Shown here: one piece after another, positions 43,944 through 53,101 of the stretch
Layout: every line of letters starts with the position of its first letter
How positions within the stretch are numbered: the first letter of the stretch is position 1
From: Lachnospiraceae bacterium
GTDB taxonomy: Bacteria; Bacillota; Clostridia; Lachnospirales; Lachnospiraceae
Length of the DNA stretch: 64,000 bases
Direction of reading: 5' to 3'
Assembly: GCA_015057585.1 (NCBI GenBank)
Contig: SVEF01000015.1
Coordinates: 23,629 to 87,628, forward strand
The notes under the pieces: model-generated
Told to the model about the DNA's origin: nothing
Database searches by the model: none
Seen by the model: the letters and a program-made list of their open reading frames with translations, nothing else
Made by a program: the position numbers and the translations under genes

Positions 43944-46208
43944 TTACTTCACCAAATCAAATGCATTCAATTTCTTATTAATCATTGCCATGGCACCTTC
44001 CGGAATATTTCCTGCCATACCCATCATCATTTCCACGGACATGTTGGAAATCATTTCCCACATCGGCATGCCAGGCCCCATTTCTCTGCCGGACAATTGA
44101 CAGAAGAAAGCGAGAGCATCCGGATTTTTAGCCACTTCGCCAAGAGTGTTCTTAATGCTTAGTTTGCCTTCAGGGAATTCCATCGGAGCGTCTAAATCGA
44201 GGCTTCCCTCTGTAGTGAACCAGTTAGCAGCACCGCCTTCTGCGTTATCCTGTCCAGGAAGTGTGTAAATCGACGGTTCTTCGTCTACTTTTTCCAGTGT
44301 CATGGTATCTTTGCATTCGCCCGCCACTGCCAGGAAGATATTAAGACCGTCCTGTAAGGATACGTTGAACTTTGCAATGTGGTCAACAGGAGTTACTTCG
44401 CCTACCTTCGCACGGTTCATATAAAGAGTGACGGAATCCTGGTTTGTGTAAACCTTAATTTCGGTTGTCTCACCGGCGCGCTGAGCATAACGCTTTCCGC
44501 AAAGGTGAACCATAGGTTCGTCGTTCCAGTAAGCCTTATAAATGTAGTAACTGTCCTTCTTGGTCTTTCTGTCCATGGTGATAAGACCCTTATTGTTACG
44601 GCCTGCTACACCGCCTTCATCACGGGCTGCACAGCCGAAGTCAAACATGTTCCATACGTGGCTGGACCAGATCCAAGGTCTTTCATCCAGTACCTTTGCC
44701 ATATGTTCATGATAAAGTGCCTGATAGTCCTCACTGTAGTCCTTACACTTCGGATTTGGACCATGGTAGGTGATAATACCTTCACAGCCGTATTCGGAAA
44801 CGCCGAGACAGATATCCGGGTGCTTTGCATGGAAGTTGTCCAGCCATGGGCCGTTGTCTTCCATCTTGCCCATATACCAGCCGAAGTAGTGATTGTAGCT
44901 TTCGGTATCGGTAATATAGTGCATCGGACCATCCACAGGAGTCATGGTAACATGAGCGATGGTAGTCAGACGGGTTGGGTCAAGTTCTTTTACAAGAGCA
45001 TTTAATTCCTTATGGTTTTCTACTAATTGTTCAGAAATGCCACCGATAAGGATTTCGTTGGAAATACCCCAGAACATGATGGAAGGATGGTTGTAATTCT
45101 GGATAACCAGTTCCTTCATCTGCTCGATACAATTCTGATGTGCCTTTGGATTTTTGCTCATCACGGAGATGAACGGAATCTCTGCCCAGACAGCAAAACC
45201 AAGTAAGTCGCAGGCATCATAGAAATCCTGGGAGTGCTGGTAGTGTGCCAGACGGATGGTATTTGCGCCAAGCTCTTTAATTAAGAGCGCGTCTGCATAG
45301 TGGTCATCTGCATCGAGTGCATTGCCCTGATATACCATATCCTGATGGCGGGAAACACCGCGCAGAGGAGTCGGAACACCGTTGATGATAAAGCCCTTTT
45401 CCGGGTCGCAGGAGAAACTGCGGACACCGACATTGACTTCGATATCATCATAGGTTTCGTTTCTTCTCTGCAGTTCTGCAATTACAGTATAAAGATAAGG
45501 AGTATCTAAATCCCAGAGGTTAATATCAGGAACAAAAATGGTAGTCTTTGCTGCATCAGCAGGACGAACTGCATAACCTACTTCATTGCCCTCTTCGTCA
45601 AAGATGCTGTATTGAACGGTGAAATTTTCATCTGCATTCTTTACAAATGCTTCAATTTCAAAGGTAGCACCGCCGCAATCGGTAGGCTTTGGAGTCACCA
45701 TGATACCGGGACCACCGTAATATTCCAGGTCAAAGTGTGCGTTTGGCACGCTGATTAAATTCACACCGCGGTACAGACCGCCATAGAAGGTAAAGTCAGC
45801 GTTCTGCGGATATACATAGTCATTTGCAATGTTGCTGCATTCCACAACAAGAAGGTTTTCGCCTTCGTCCTTACAGTAGTCGGTAATATCGGCACGGAAG
45901 GTAGAATAGCCGCCCTCGTGGTAGATGACTTTAGTGCCGTTCACATAAACGGTAGCTTCAGAATTGGCTGCGAGAATTTCTACAAAGGTTCTGCCACCGG
46001 CAAGTGGCTGTTTCGGAGTCTCAAAGGACTTTGCATACCAGTAATTTCCGCGGTCATAGCTTCCGTTTCCGTCGTTTCCGTCTACGGCATTCCAGGTGTG
46101 CGGCAAATCAACGGTCTGCCAGTCGGTAGGATATGAAGTTGGTAATCCTACATTTTTCCGGATGAATTTCCAGTTTTCATTCAGGCTGATAATGTTTCTC
46201 ATGATCAA
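43944..46208 (-). CDS. GH2 beta-galactosidase-like enzyme (third GH2 of the window)
   Basis: 754 residues, cytoplasmic. Sugar-binding domain with WQTVDLPHTWNAVDG near residue 30, Ig-like domain, then barrel with GVSRHQD, acid/base motif WGISNEI (Glu385) and nucleophile motif VSEYGCEG (Glu472). Unlike LacZ there is no Bgal_small domain; a short beta domain is followed by ~80 C-terminal residues rich in Met and helix (NMSVEMMMGMAGN) that are not usual for the family. Beta-galactosidase is the most likely activity, other beta-glycosidases are possible. AGGAGG ribosome site. Confidence 0.85.
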   Translation of the reverse strand: MIMRNIISLNENWKFIRKNVGLPTSYPTDWQTVDLPHTWNAVDGNDGNGSYDRGNYWYAKSFETPKQPLAGGRTFVEILAANSEATVYVNGTKVIYHEGGYSTFRADITDYCKDEGENLLVVECSNIANDYVYPQNADFTFYGGLYRGVNLISVPNAHFDLEYYGGPGIMVTPKPTDCGGATFEIEAFVKNADENFTVQYSIFDEEGNEVGYAVRPADAAKTTIFVPDINLWDLDTPYLYTVIAELQRRNETYDDIEVNVGVRSFSCDPEKGFIINGVPTPLRGVSRHQDMVYQGNALDADDHYADALLIKELGANTIRLAHYQHSQDFYDACDLLGFAVWAEIPFISVMSKNPKAHQNCIEQMKELVIQNYNHPSIMFWGISNEILIGGISEQLVENHKELNALVKELDPTRLTTIAHVTMTPVDGPMHYITDTESYNHYFGWYMGKMEDNGPWLDNFHAKHPDICLGVSEYGCEGIITYHGPNPKCKDYSEDYQALYHEHMAKVLDERPWIWSSHVWNMFDFGCAARDEGGVAGRNNKGLITMDRKTKKDSYYIYKAYWNDEPMVHLCGKRYAQRAGETTEIKVYTNQDSVTLYMNRAKVGEVTPVDHIAKFNVSLQDGLNIFLAVAGECKDTMTLEKVDEEPSIYTLPGQDNAEGGAANWFTTEGSLDLDAPMEFPEGKLSIKNTLGEVAKNPDALAFFCQLSGREMGPGMPMWEMISNMSVEMMMGMAGNIPEGAMAMINKKLNAFDLVK

Positions 46209-46324
46209 ATCCTCCTTGTTTTACTTACAGATAAAACTGATAATCATATTGTAACATGTTTCTTGTTGGCATTCTATAAAAAAGATATAAAAGTTTTGTT
46301 CATACAAAGTGTTTTTTTTACAGA

Positions 46325-46353
46325 TTTACAAATTATCTTCCTGTTGGTATAAT
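46325..46353 (+). promoter_or_regulatory. Promoter of the ExbB/ExbD-like operon
   Basis: TTTACA (46325-46330), 17 bases, TATAAT (46348-46353); 54 bases before the first start codon. Confidence 0.75.
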
Positions 46354-46406
46354 AAAGAAAAGAACGAAATTTGTCGAAAGATGCCGAAGAAAAACAGGAG
46401 GAAATT

Positions 46407-46757
46407 ATGGCACTGGAAATTGCATTGAACAATTTGACGTTTATTGATGCAGTGATTATTGTGACATTTATTGCGGCCCTGGTGCTTTGCGTGGTTATTT
46501 TTGTCCTGCATTTGAAAGAAAAGCATAAGACAGATACTGCAGAATTGTTTTATCGGTTCTTAAAGTATGCCATTGATGCCCTGCCCCTTCTTGGAACACT
46601 TGGTACGGTAATTGGATTGATTAACAACAGTATTAATGCAGATGCTTTGCAAAGTAATTTTTTGTATGCACTTACCAGCACATTTTGGGGGTTAGTCGGC
46701 GCAATCATTTTAAAGTTCCTGGATGAGATGTGGATATCAAAACTGATGCAGGATTGA
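46407..46757 (+). CDS. MotA/TolQ/ExbB-like channel protein
   Basis: 116 residues from ATG 46407 (ACAGGAGGAAATT). Three membrane helices: ~8-38, ~58-78 and ~84-105. LPLLGTLGTVIGLINNSINADALQSNFLYALTSTFWGLVGAII matches the conserved GLLGTVxGLI...L.T...GLxxAI core of ExbB/TolQ/MotA (residues ~60-103). Shorter than ExbB or TolQ because the large cytoplasmic loop is almost absent. Together with the next protein it would make a proton- or sodium-conducting complex. Confidence 0.8.
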   Translation: MALEIALNNLTFIDAVIIVTFIAALVLCVVIFVLHLKEKHKTDTAELFYRFLKYAIDALPLLGTLGTVIGLINNSINADALQSNFLYALTSTFWGLVGAIILKFLDEMWISKLMQD

Positions 46758-46769
46758 CCGGAGAGGGGA

Positions 46770-47438
46770 ATGCGGATGAATTTGAGGAAAATAATCAATC
46801 TGTCGCCTCTTGTGGATGTGCTGATGATTGTTATTTTCTGGTATATCATGATGAGCAACCAGACACTGGAAGAGAACAAGGCGGCAGCACAGAATGAACT
46901 GGAGTCGGTGCAGAACCGGTATGAGCAGGTACTGGATGAGATGACTCAGGAACGGAATTCAGCTCAGGAGGAAGCGGAGCGGCTGGAAAAAGAGAATGCC
47001 TTACTGGCAGAAGAAAAAACGGCATTATCTGAGGAGATGGAGCGCTATCGGGAAACCAATGACGATCTGAGTGATCAGTTACAGGATTTAAGAGAGACCA
47101 ACCATACACTCGAGGAGATGTTAGAACAGGCGGTTGGCTATGTTTATATCCGTTTGTATGACGGGCTTAATAAAAATCGTATGGTAGAAGTGACGTATGA
47201 GTCGGAACTGGTGGATAAGTTTTTATTTTCCAATGGAGAAGACGAGTATCTGGAACAAAAACTGAAAAAGGTGATTACGGAGTATGCCACCCGGGAGGAA
47301 AAAGAAAGAATTGCCATTTTGTTTATTTACGAAGGAAGTAATGCGTTTTACTTGGATATCACAAGAATTATGAATGTGCTTTATGAACTGCGGGCAGAGT
47401 TTGGCGCCTCGGTTCACACAATAAATATGGCAGAATAG
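46770..47438 (+). CDS. ExbD/MotB-like protein with long coiled coil
   Basis: 222 residues. A single N-terminal membrane helix NLSPLVDVLMIVIFWYIMM (~9-28) carries the Asp expected in the ion path of ExbD/TolR/MotB. Residues ~33-120 are a continuous Glu/Gln-rich coiled coil. The last ~100 residues (VGYVYIRLYDGL..., IAILFIYEGSNAFYLDITRIMNVLYELR) form an alpha-beta domain, recalling the ExbD C-terminal domain. 12 bp after the ExbB-like gene. Confidence 0.75.
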   Translation: MRMNLRKIINLSPLVDVLMIVIFWYIMMSNQTLEENKAAAQNELESVQNRYEQVLDEMTQERNSAQEEAERLEKENALLAEEKTALSEEMERYRETNDDLSDQLQDLRETNHTLEEMLEQAVGYVYIRLYDGLNKNRMVEVTYESELVDKFLFSNGEDEYLEQKLKKVITEYATREEKERIAILFIYEGSNAFYLDITRIMNVLYELRAEFGASVHTINMAE

Positions 47439-47456
47439 ACGAAAGGATACAAGACT

Positions 47457-47942
47457 ATGGCAAAACATCAGAAAAAAGGGAAGAGAAGAACAGGGGGAGC
47501 TATTGCCGGAATTGGTATAGTCGCATTGGCGGGCTTACTTGCGCTGAATCCGTTTGGATTTGGATTCGGGGAGGGCTCAGGAATAGTAACAGGCGGAGAA
47601 ACAAAGGATAATGATGAGAAAGAGCATCAGGAGCAGGAACTTTCCGTAACACCGGAGCCGACAAAGGAACCGGAAACATCACCGACACCGGAACCTACGG
47701 AGGGACCGGGAGAAGTTGTGCTGAAAGAGATTGCGGTACAGGTAAGAGGAAAGCAACTTTTGTATAATGGTGCAGAAGCAGAATCTGCACAGAAACTGGC
47801 AGCCGGATTGGTGGCAGAACATGCGGAAAGTCTGGAAACGCTGATGGTTAGGATTGAATTGACAGAGGCAGTATACGATACGGTGGAAGAACTGAAACTG
47901 GCATTGGAAAACTGTGGAATTAAATATGAAATCGCAGAATAG
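47457..47942 (+). CDS. Membrane-anchored protein with ExbD-like C-terminal domain
   Basis: 161 residues. Basic N-terminus, membrane helix ~14-32 (AGIGIVALAGLLALNPFGFG), Pro/Thr/Glu spacer ~60-85, then ~75 residues with strand-helix-strand-helix order (VVLKEIAVQVRGKQLLYNG, TLMVRIELTEAVYDTVEELKLALENCGIKYEIA). That end pattern is like the outside domain of ExbD/TolR. It has no Asp in the membrane helix, so it is probably an accessory of the two upstream proteins. Third gene of the operon, 18 bp downstream. Confidence 0.65.
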   Translation: MAKHQKKGKRRTGGAIAGIGIVALAGLLALNPFGFGFGEGSGIVTGGETKDNDEKEHQEQELSVTPEPTKEPETSPTPEPTEGPGEVVLKEIAVQVRGKQLLYNGAEAESAQKLAAGLVAEHAESLETLMVRIELTEAVYDTVEELKLALENCGIKYEIAE

Positions 47943-47947
47943 AAAGA

Positions 47948-47987
47948 GAAGTCGCATTCAACAAAGGGGAATGCGATTTCTTTTTTT
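47948..47987 (+). terminator. Rho-independent terminator of the ExbB/ExbD-like operon
   Basis: GAAGTCGCATTC pairs with GAATGCGATTTC around CAACAAAGGG-type loop, followed by TTTTTT. Confidence 0.8.
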
Positions 47988-48025
47988 GAATATACTTGTT
48001 GTATAAAAGTTTGTTAGGTGAGATT

Positions 48026-49168
48026 ATGGAAATTTATGTGGTTCAGGAAGGGGACAACGTAGATTCGATTGCAGAACGGTTCTCCGTATCGGATACGATG
48101 ATTGAAGACGATAATCAGTTAAGTTTTCCATACCAGGTGGTTCCGGGGCAGGCGTTGCTCATTAATAACGGACTCGGGAACCGGAATGTCATCGCACGCA
48201 GCAGTGGATATCTTTACCCTTATGTGGCAGTGGAAACCCTGCAGGCCCAACTGCCATATTTGTCCTCGGTCAATGTATTCTCATATGGATTTACGGAAGA
48301 CGGTACACTGATTCCTCCCGCATATGATGACAGCTGGATTATTGTAGCCTCTCTTGAACAGGCGACAGTCTCTGCTTTGACACTGACGCCGTTAAATGAA
48401 GAACAGAGTTTTGACAATGAGAGAATTAGTTCAATTGTGAATGATCCGGCAACACAGGAAACACTGGCTGACAATCTGTTAAGTGAGATGCAGGCAAAGG
48501 GATATGTGGGACTCAACATTGACTTTGAGTTCGTGAAGCCGGAGGATAAGGACTTATATACGGCGTTTGTCTTGTATATGGCAGAACGTATGCATGAATA
48601 TGGGTATCATGTATCGGTAGCACTGGCACCGAAAACTTCAGCCGACCAGCCGGGGTTGCTGTATGAGGGAATCGATTATGAAGCGCTTGGAGAAATTGCG
48701 GACAGTGTTGTACTGATGACGTATGAGTGGGGATATACCTACGGCCCACCGATGGCGGTGGCACCGATTAATAAAGTGCGTGAGGTGGTGGAATATGCAG
48801 TCAGTGTAATTCCTCCATCAAAGATCATGCTTGGGATTCCAAACTACGGCTATGACTGGACATTGCCGTATGAAGAAGGGGTTACCGCAGCAGAGTCAAT
48901 CAGCAATGTAGAAGCCATGCGGCGGGCAATCAGAAATGATGTTCCAATCCAGTTCGATGAGGTGGCACAGTCGCCGTATTACCGATATATGGGTGAAGAT
49001 GAAGCGGAGCATGAGGTTTGGTTTGAGGATGTGAGAAGTCTGCAGGCAAAGTTCGATTTAATGAAAGAATTTGAACTACGAGGAGCAACCTATTGGCAGT
49101 TAATGAATTTTTTTAAGGCAAATTGGCTTCTTTTGGAAGATAATTTCTTTTTGATTCCGGGGGTATAA
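48026..49168 (+). CDS. LysM-GH18 spore-cortex-type hydrolase (SleL/YaaH-like)
   Basis: 380 residues from ATG 48026 (GTTAGGTGAG upstream). Residues 1-45 form one LysM domain (EIYVVQEGDNVDSIAERFSVS). Residues ~55-380 are a GH18 barrel of the SleL/YaaH type: NVFSYGF, GLNIDFEFV with acid Glu168, VSVALAPKT, VVLMTYEWGY, MLGIPNYGYDW and WFEDVRSLQAKFDLM. Members cleave cortex peptidoglycan in spores and lack a normal signal peptide, as here. Supports a spore-forming lineage. Confidence 0.9.
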   Translation: MEIYVVQEGDNVDSIAERFSVSDTMIEDDNQLSFPYQVVPGQALLINNGLGNRNVIARSSGYLYPYVAVETLQAQLPYLSSVNVFSYGFTEDGTLIPPAYDDSWIIVASLEQATVSALTLTPLNEEQSFDNERISSIVNDPATQETLADNLLSEMQAKGYVGLNIDFEFVKPEDKDLYTAFVLYMAERMHEYGYHVSVALAPKTSADQPGLLYEGIDYEALGEIADSVVLMTYEWGYTYGPPMAVAPINKVREVVEYAVSVIPPSKIMLGIPNYGYDWTLPYEEGVTAAESISNVEAMRRAIRNDVPIQFDEVAQSPYYRYMGEDEAEHEVWFEDVRSLQAKFDLMKEFELRGATYWQLMNFFKANWLLLEDNFFLIPGV

Positions 49169-49174
49169 GCGAAA

Positions 49175-49213
49175 AAAGGGAGTCATCAATCAATTTCTTT
49201 GATGACTCCCTTT
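49175..49213. terminator. Bidirectional terminator
   Basis: Perfect 15-bp stem AAAGGGAGTCATCAA / TTGATGACTCCCTTT with a nine-base loop, ending the GH18 gene and also the minus-strand transcript starting near 49426. Confidence 0.88.
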
Positions 49214-49426
49214 AAACTATACTATCCATTGGACTGTCCTCTTTTTCTTTTTAGATTTTTTTTCTGTCCTTTTTTCCTTTTTCTTCTTAACTTCTTTTAA
49301 GAACTAAATTAACGTTTCTGGTGGTCCGTACCTCCTTTACTTAGATTATTTATGATTAAGTTTTCATTGGACTCTACCTTCCTTTCTTTTAAGGATTCTG
49401 TTAAGAGTTTCTTTTCTCTTTTCTTG
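49175..49426 (-). ncRNA. Candidate purine-rich non-coding RNA
   Basis: The plus strand here is almost pure pyrimidine, so the minus-strand RNA is A/G-rich. It starts behind a near-consensus promoter (49432-49460) and ends at the strong shared terminator. It holds two Shine-Dalgarno-like elements (AAGGAAGGT, AAAGGAGGT) but no ORF longer than a few codons, and three related boxes (AGAGTCCAATG, ACGGACCACCAG, GGACAGTCCAATGG). No known RNA family was recognised. It fills the gap between the GH18 and GH97 genes. Confidence 0.55.
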
Positions 49427-49431
49427 ACTTC

Positions 49432-49460
49432 ATTATATCTGACAAATATAAGTTTGTCAA
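49432..49460 (-). promoter_or_regulatory. Consensus promoter with palindromic operator, minus strand
   Basis: TTGACA and TATAAT separated by exactly 17 bases on the minus strand. The inverted repeat TGACAAA-N6-TTTGTCA covers the -35 and spacer, which would let a repressor block the promoter. Confidence 0.75.
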
Positions 49461-49576
49461 CCCCTAAAATTAAAATATTTTAATATTTTTTAAAAGATTT
49501 TTGAAAATAGGAAAATTGTAAAGAACTATTCTGAAAATTCAAACAGTAGAAGCAATGGGAAAAGAAGGGGAATTAT

Positions 49577-49605
49577 TGTTTTTTGAAGGTAAAAGTAGTA
49601 TAATT
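49577..49605 (+). promoter_or_regulatory. Promoter of the GH97 gene
   Basis: TTGTTT (49577-49582), 17 bases, TATAAT (49600-49605), 36 bases before the start codon. Confidence 0.6.
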
Positions 49606-49640
49606 CCAAGTAGAATTTTTATCGGAAAGGGAGAAGAGAC

Positions 49641-52600
49641 ATGCATAAAAAAGTGAGAAAAACAATCGTGGCAGCGGTGCTGGGACTGTTGCTAATGGGA
49701 GCGTTGGCGGCATGCAATAGCAATGGAGAAAATGGTAGTGAGACTACCACGACGCCTGTGCCGACGGCAGAACCGACTCAGGCTGCGGAACCGACCAAAA
49801 CAACAGAACCGACTCAGGCAGCGGAACCGACTGCAGGACCGGTAGAGGAACCGACACCTGCACCGGGGCAACTGTCGTTTGGTTCCTGGGATGGTGTTAC
49901 GGTGGCCAGCCATGGGGAAAGAAGTGAAAAGGCACAGATTGTCGGAGATGGTCTCTGTGTCGGGTACGTGGGCGGACAATATGTTCTTATATTTCGTGGC
50001 GGAGACGGTTATCTGGAGCTGCCGAAGAATCTGTTTGCAGAGGTGACCGATGGTTTCCGGCTGTCATACCGCTACAAGTCGACAGGAAAAAGTAATGCAA
50101 CGGTATTTCAGACCAATCTCTGCGGATATGATGTTGGTGATACTTACTGGAGAGATGCACCGGAAATCAGTTTGGCGGCAGATGGAAAATTCCGTTTATA
50201 TGTCGGTGGCAGAACGATTAACGGTGTATACAATCCGGTTGCGACGTATAACAATGGTGTCAGTGGCGTGGATGCGATGGATTATGCGGAGCCGGGTGGA
50301 CATAAGACGCGCTATGAGGCGGCTACAAAGGAATTAGAGAACGGCAAGTGGCATGAAGTGACGTTGAGCATTTCAAAAACAGAAGTACATATTTTTATGG
50401 ATGGAGAAGAGGTGGCACTACAGCCAACTGACGTGAATTTTAATCTTGCCTCTTCTTTGGACTATTTATTAAATACGTTAACAGACGGAAAGACCATTTT
50501 GTCGGAGTACGTGCAGACTTCGTTTGGTAATTCGGTATATAATGACATTCCGAATTTTGAAGGATATATAGATGAAATCCGGGTTTATACCACACCGTTG
50601 GAGATGATGTCTACGGTTGCTGCAGAGACACCGGCATATCATTGGACCTTTGACGCAGGTGATTTACAGGGCCCGTTGCCTTTGGAAGAAAAAGATTTGT
50701 CTCTTTACATGGGAGAACTTCCGCTGACGGAGGTGCCGGAACTTCTGACACTTTCTCCGGATGGAAAGACGAAGGTGCGCTTTTGGAAAGATGAGAAAGG
50801 GTCCTATTATTACTCTGTAACGGAGAACGAAAGTGTGATTGTGGAGAGTTCTTTGCTTGGTATGGAACTGAAGGAAGGAAATCTCTATGAAGGGCTTTCA
50901 TTAAGAAGTGACGGAGTTACCAGAGAAACGGTGAGAGAATCTTACGAATTATTTACCGGTTACAATGCGGTGATGGAAAATCACAGTTGCGAGACAAGAT
51001 TTTGTCTGGAAAATGAATACGGAAGTTTTGTGTTTGCAGTCAGTGTACATAACGATGGCTTTGCCTACCGCTATGAAGAGGTGACAGCGGGGACCGCAAA
51101 TACGGTGACTGCGCTGGATGAAAAATCGGAAGTAATTTTACCAAAGACAAGCAATACGTGGGCGTTTGAATTAAACGGTCATTACGAAGGAACCTATATT
51201 AAGAGAAATCATAGCCAGCTGGCGTCGCTGGAACAGAAGATGAGTACACCGATGCTGGTTAAGAACGGTAACTACTGGATGGTGATTACCGAGGCAGCAG
51301 CAATTAATAACGACGCGGAATTCTGTACAAGTGCATTGCAGACGAAGCGCGGCAGTGCAACGCTTCGATGGGATTTCGGATTAAGAAGAGACCCGGCCAG
51401 AGAGGCAAAAGGGGATCTGGATTTTCCGGGCATGCTGCCAATTACAGAGGTAAGTACGGTAAATGGATTTACGACACCTTGGCGGGCATTTGTACTTTCC
51501 GATGATTTGAATGAATTTGTAAACAGTTCTTTGATTACAGATTTGAATCCGGTTGCAGATGAGACATTATATGCGGACACAAGTTACATTAAACCTGGTA
51601 AGGTGGCATGGAGCTGGTGGGCAGAGGAAGGTGCTCAGGGCACATATGCAAAGCATGTGGAATACATTGATTTTGCGGCAGAAAACGGTTGGGACTATGT
51701 CTGCCTGGATGTGGGCTGGAGAAGTTTTGAACAGAAACTATCCGATTTATGTGCTTATGCAAAGGAAAAGGGTGTAGGAATTTTTGTCTGGGTGAATTAT
51801 CGGGATATCAGAAATGCTGCTAAGATGGAGCAGTTGTTTACAAAGTGGAAAGAGGCCGGAATTGTCGGCTTGAAGACAGACTACTTTGAAGGTGATGAAA
51901 CGGCAGTGCTGAAAGTAATGCAGAATGTTGCCGAGTGCAGTGCAAAACTTCAGCTGATGGTACTGTATCACGGCTGCATCCGACCGGGAGGAGAATGCAG
52001 GACATATCCGAATATCCTGTCAACAGAAGCAGTATACGGAGAGGAAAACCATAAGTGGTCGGAAGACCCTTCGTTGCAGAACTGCCTGTTGTATCCGTTT
52101 GTCAGAAATATTTGCGGTTCCATGGATTATACCCCGGCAGGAACGAAGGTAGACAGTCAGGGTTCGTACGGATTCAGTCTGGCACAGACAATTGTATATG
52201 AATCTGCTCTGCAACATTTTGCCTACGCAGCGGCTTCGTATAAAAATTATAATGGATTGGCGTTACTCAACCATATTCCAACCGAGTGGGAGGAATCGGT
52301 GCTGTTAGAAGGTTATCCGGGCGAGTATGCGACTATGGCAAGAAGAAACGGTGAAAACTGGTTTGTCGGGGCCATGACGGTAGAAGAAAGAAATGTGGAG
52401 ATTTCGCTTGCGTTTTTAGGAACCGGGGAATATCATATGTATCTTTATCAGGATAAGGCAGACGGAACCGGTTTGGAACTTTGTGAAAAAACGGTAACCG
52501 CAGGGGACAAGCTGGTTATTCAGCTGGCGGATGGCGGTGGTTTTGCCGCGATGTTTACAAAGGGAACGATTGACACAACAGTTGGCGTGAATGAGGCAGT

Positions 52601-53006
52601 GAATCCATCCGGATATACTTATTATGAGGCAGAATCGTCAGATAATATTTTGAGCGGTGCCGCGGTAAAAGCAAGTTCCGCGTTCTGTTCCGGCGGACAG
52701 AAGGTCGGATATATCGGCTATTCCGGCAATACATTGACATTTACCAAAGTGACGGTGCCTGAAGACGGCGTATACCGGATGCTGGTTTATTATTGCAGCG
52801 GAGAAAACCGGAAGGTGATTCTGGAAGTGAACGGAAAGACCGAATATACGCTGACCGGCTTAAACAGTGGCGACTATGTGCATACAGCAATGACGGAAAT
52901 TTTGGTGGAACTGCAGTCAGGGGCAAATACCGTTATGTTTTCCAACCCAAGTTATTATGCTCCGGATATTGACCGGATTGCAGTGAGCGAAGGAAAGGTA
53001 CAGTAA
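49641..53006 (+). CDS. GH97 lipoprotein with LamG-like and CBM35-like domains
   Basis: 1121 residues. Signal peptide with lipobox LAAC (Cys25), Thr/Pro/Glu linker (~35-78) built of EPTQAAEPT-type repeats, concanavalin/LamG-like domain (~80-325, FEGYIDEIRVYTTPL at its end), GH97 N-domain (~345-640), GH97 barrel (~650-890: WSWWAEEGAQGTY, YVCLDVGW, IVGLKTDYFEGDE), C-terminal beta domain, then a CBM35-like domain (~985-1121, YYEAESSDN...DIDRIAVS). The Asp in GLKTDYF is at the place of the nucleophile of retaining GH97 alpha-galactosidases. Surface-exposed enzyme. Confidence 0.88.
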   Translation: MHKKVRKTIVAAVLGLLLMGALAACNSNGENGSETTTTPVPTAEPTQAAEPTKTTEPTQAAEPTAGPVEEPTPAPGQLSFGSWDGVTVASHGERSEKAQIVGDGLCVGYVGGQYVLIFRGGDGYLELPKNLFAEVTDGFRLSYRYKSTGKSNATVFQTNLCGYDVGDTYWRDAPEISLAADGKFRLYVGGRTINGVYNPVATYNNGVSGVDAMDYAEPGGHKTRYEAATKELENGKWHEVTLSISKTEVHIFMDGEEVALQPTDVNFNLASSLDYLLNTLTDGKTILSEYVQTSFGNSVYNDIPNFEGYIDEIRVYTTPLEMMSTVAAETPAYHWTFDAGDLQGPLPLEEKDLSLYMGELPLTEVPELLTLSPDGKTKVRFWKDEKGSYYYSVTENESVIVESSLLGMELKEGNLYEGLSLRSDGVTRETVRESYELFTGYNAVMENHSCETRFCLENEYGSFVFAVSVHNDGFAYRYEEVTAGTANTVTALDEKSEVILPKTSNTWAFELNGHYEGTYIKRNHSQLASLEQKMSTPMLVKNGNYWMVITEAAAINNDAEFCTSALQTKRGSATLRWDFGLRRDPAREAKGDLDFPGMLPITEVSTVNGFTTPWRAFVLSDDLNEFVNSSLITDLNPVADETLYADTSYIKPGKVAWSWWAEEGAQGTYAKHVEYIDFAAENGWDYVCLDVGWRSFEQKLSDLCAYAKEKGVGIFVWVNYRDIRNAAKMEQLFTKWKEAGIVGLKTDYFEGDETAVLKVMQNVAECSAKLQLMVLYHGCIRPGGECRTYPNILSTEAVYGEENHKWSEDPSLQNCLLYPFVRNICGSMDYTPAGTKVDSQGSYGFSLAQTIVYESALQHFAYAAASYKNYNGLALLNHIPTEWEESVLLEGYPGEYATMARRNGENWFVGAMTVEERNVEISLAFLGTGEYHMYLYQDKADGTGLELCEKTVTAGDKLVIQLADGGGFAAMFTKGTIDTTVGVNEAVNPSGYTYYEAESSDNILSGAAVKASSAFCSGGQKVGYIGYSGNTLTFTKVTVPEDGVYRMLVYYCSGENRKVILEVNGKTEYTLTGLNSGDYVHTAMTEILVELQSGANTVMFSNPSYYAPDIDRIAVSEGKVQ

Positions 53007-53101
53007 ATATAAAGAAATAATTAAATCTTTAGTCAGATTCTTGCACTTTTTTTCGTTTTTAGGTATCATTGTTGTATTGTTCATATAGGAGGGAATATGA
53101 A

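Noticed and set aside
46407..47942. Zorya-type phage-defence motor
   Set aside because: Only ExbB/ExbD-like parts are present; no ZorC, ZorD or ZorE-like helicase or nuclease genes lie next to them.
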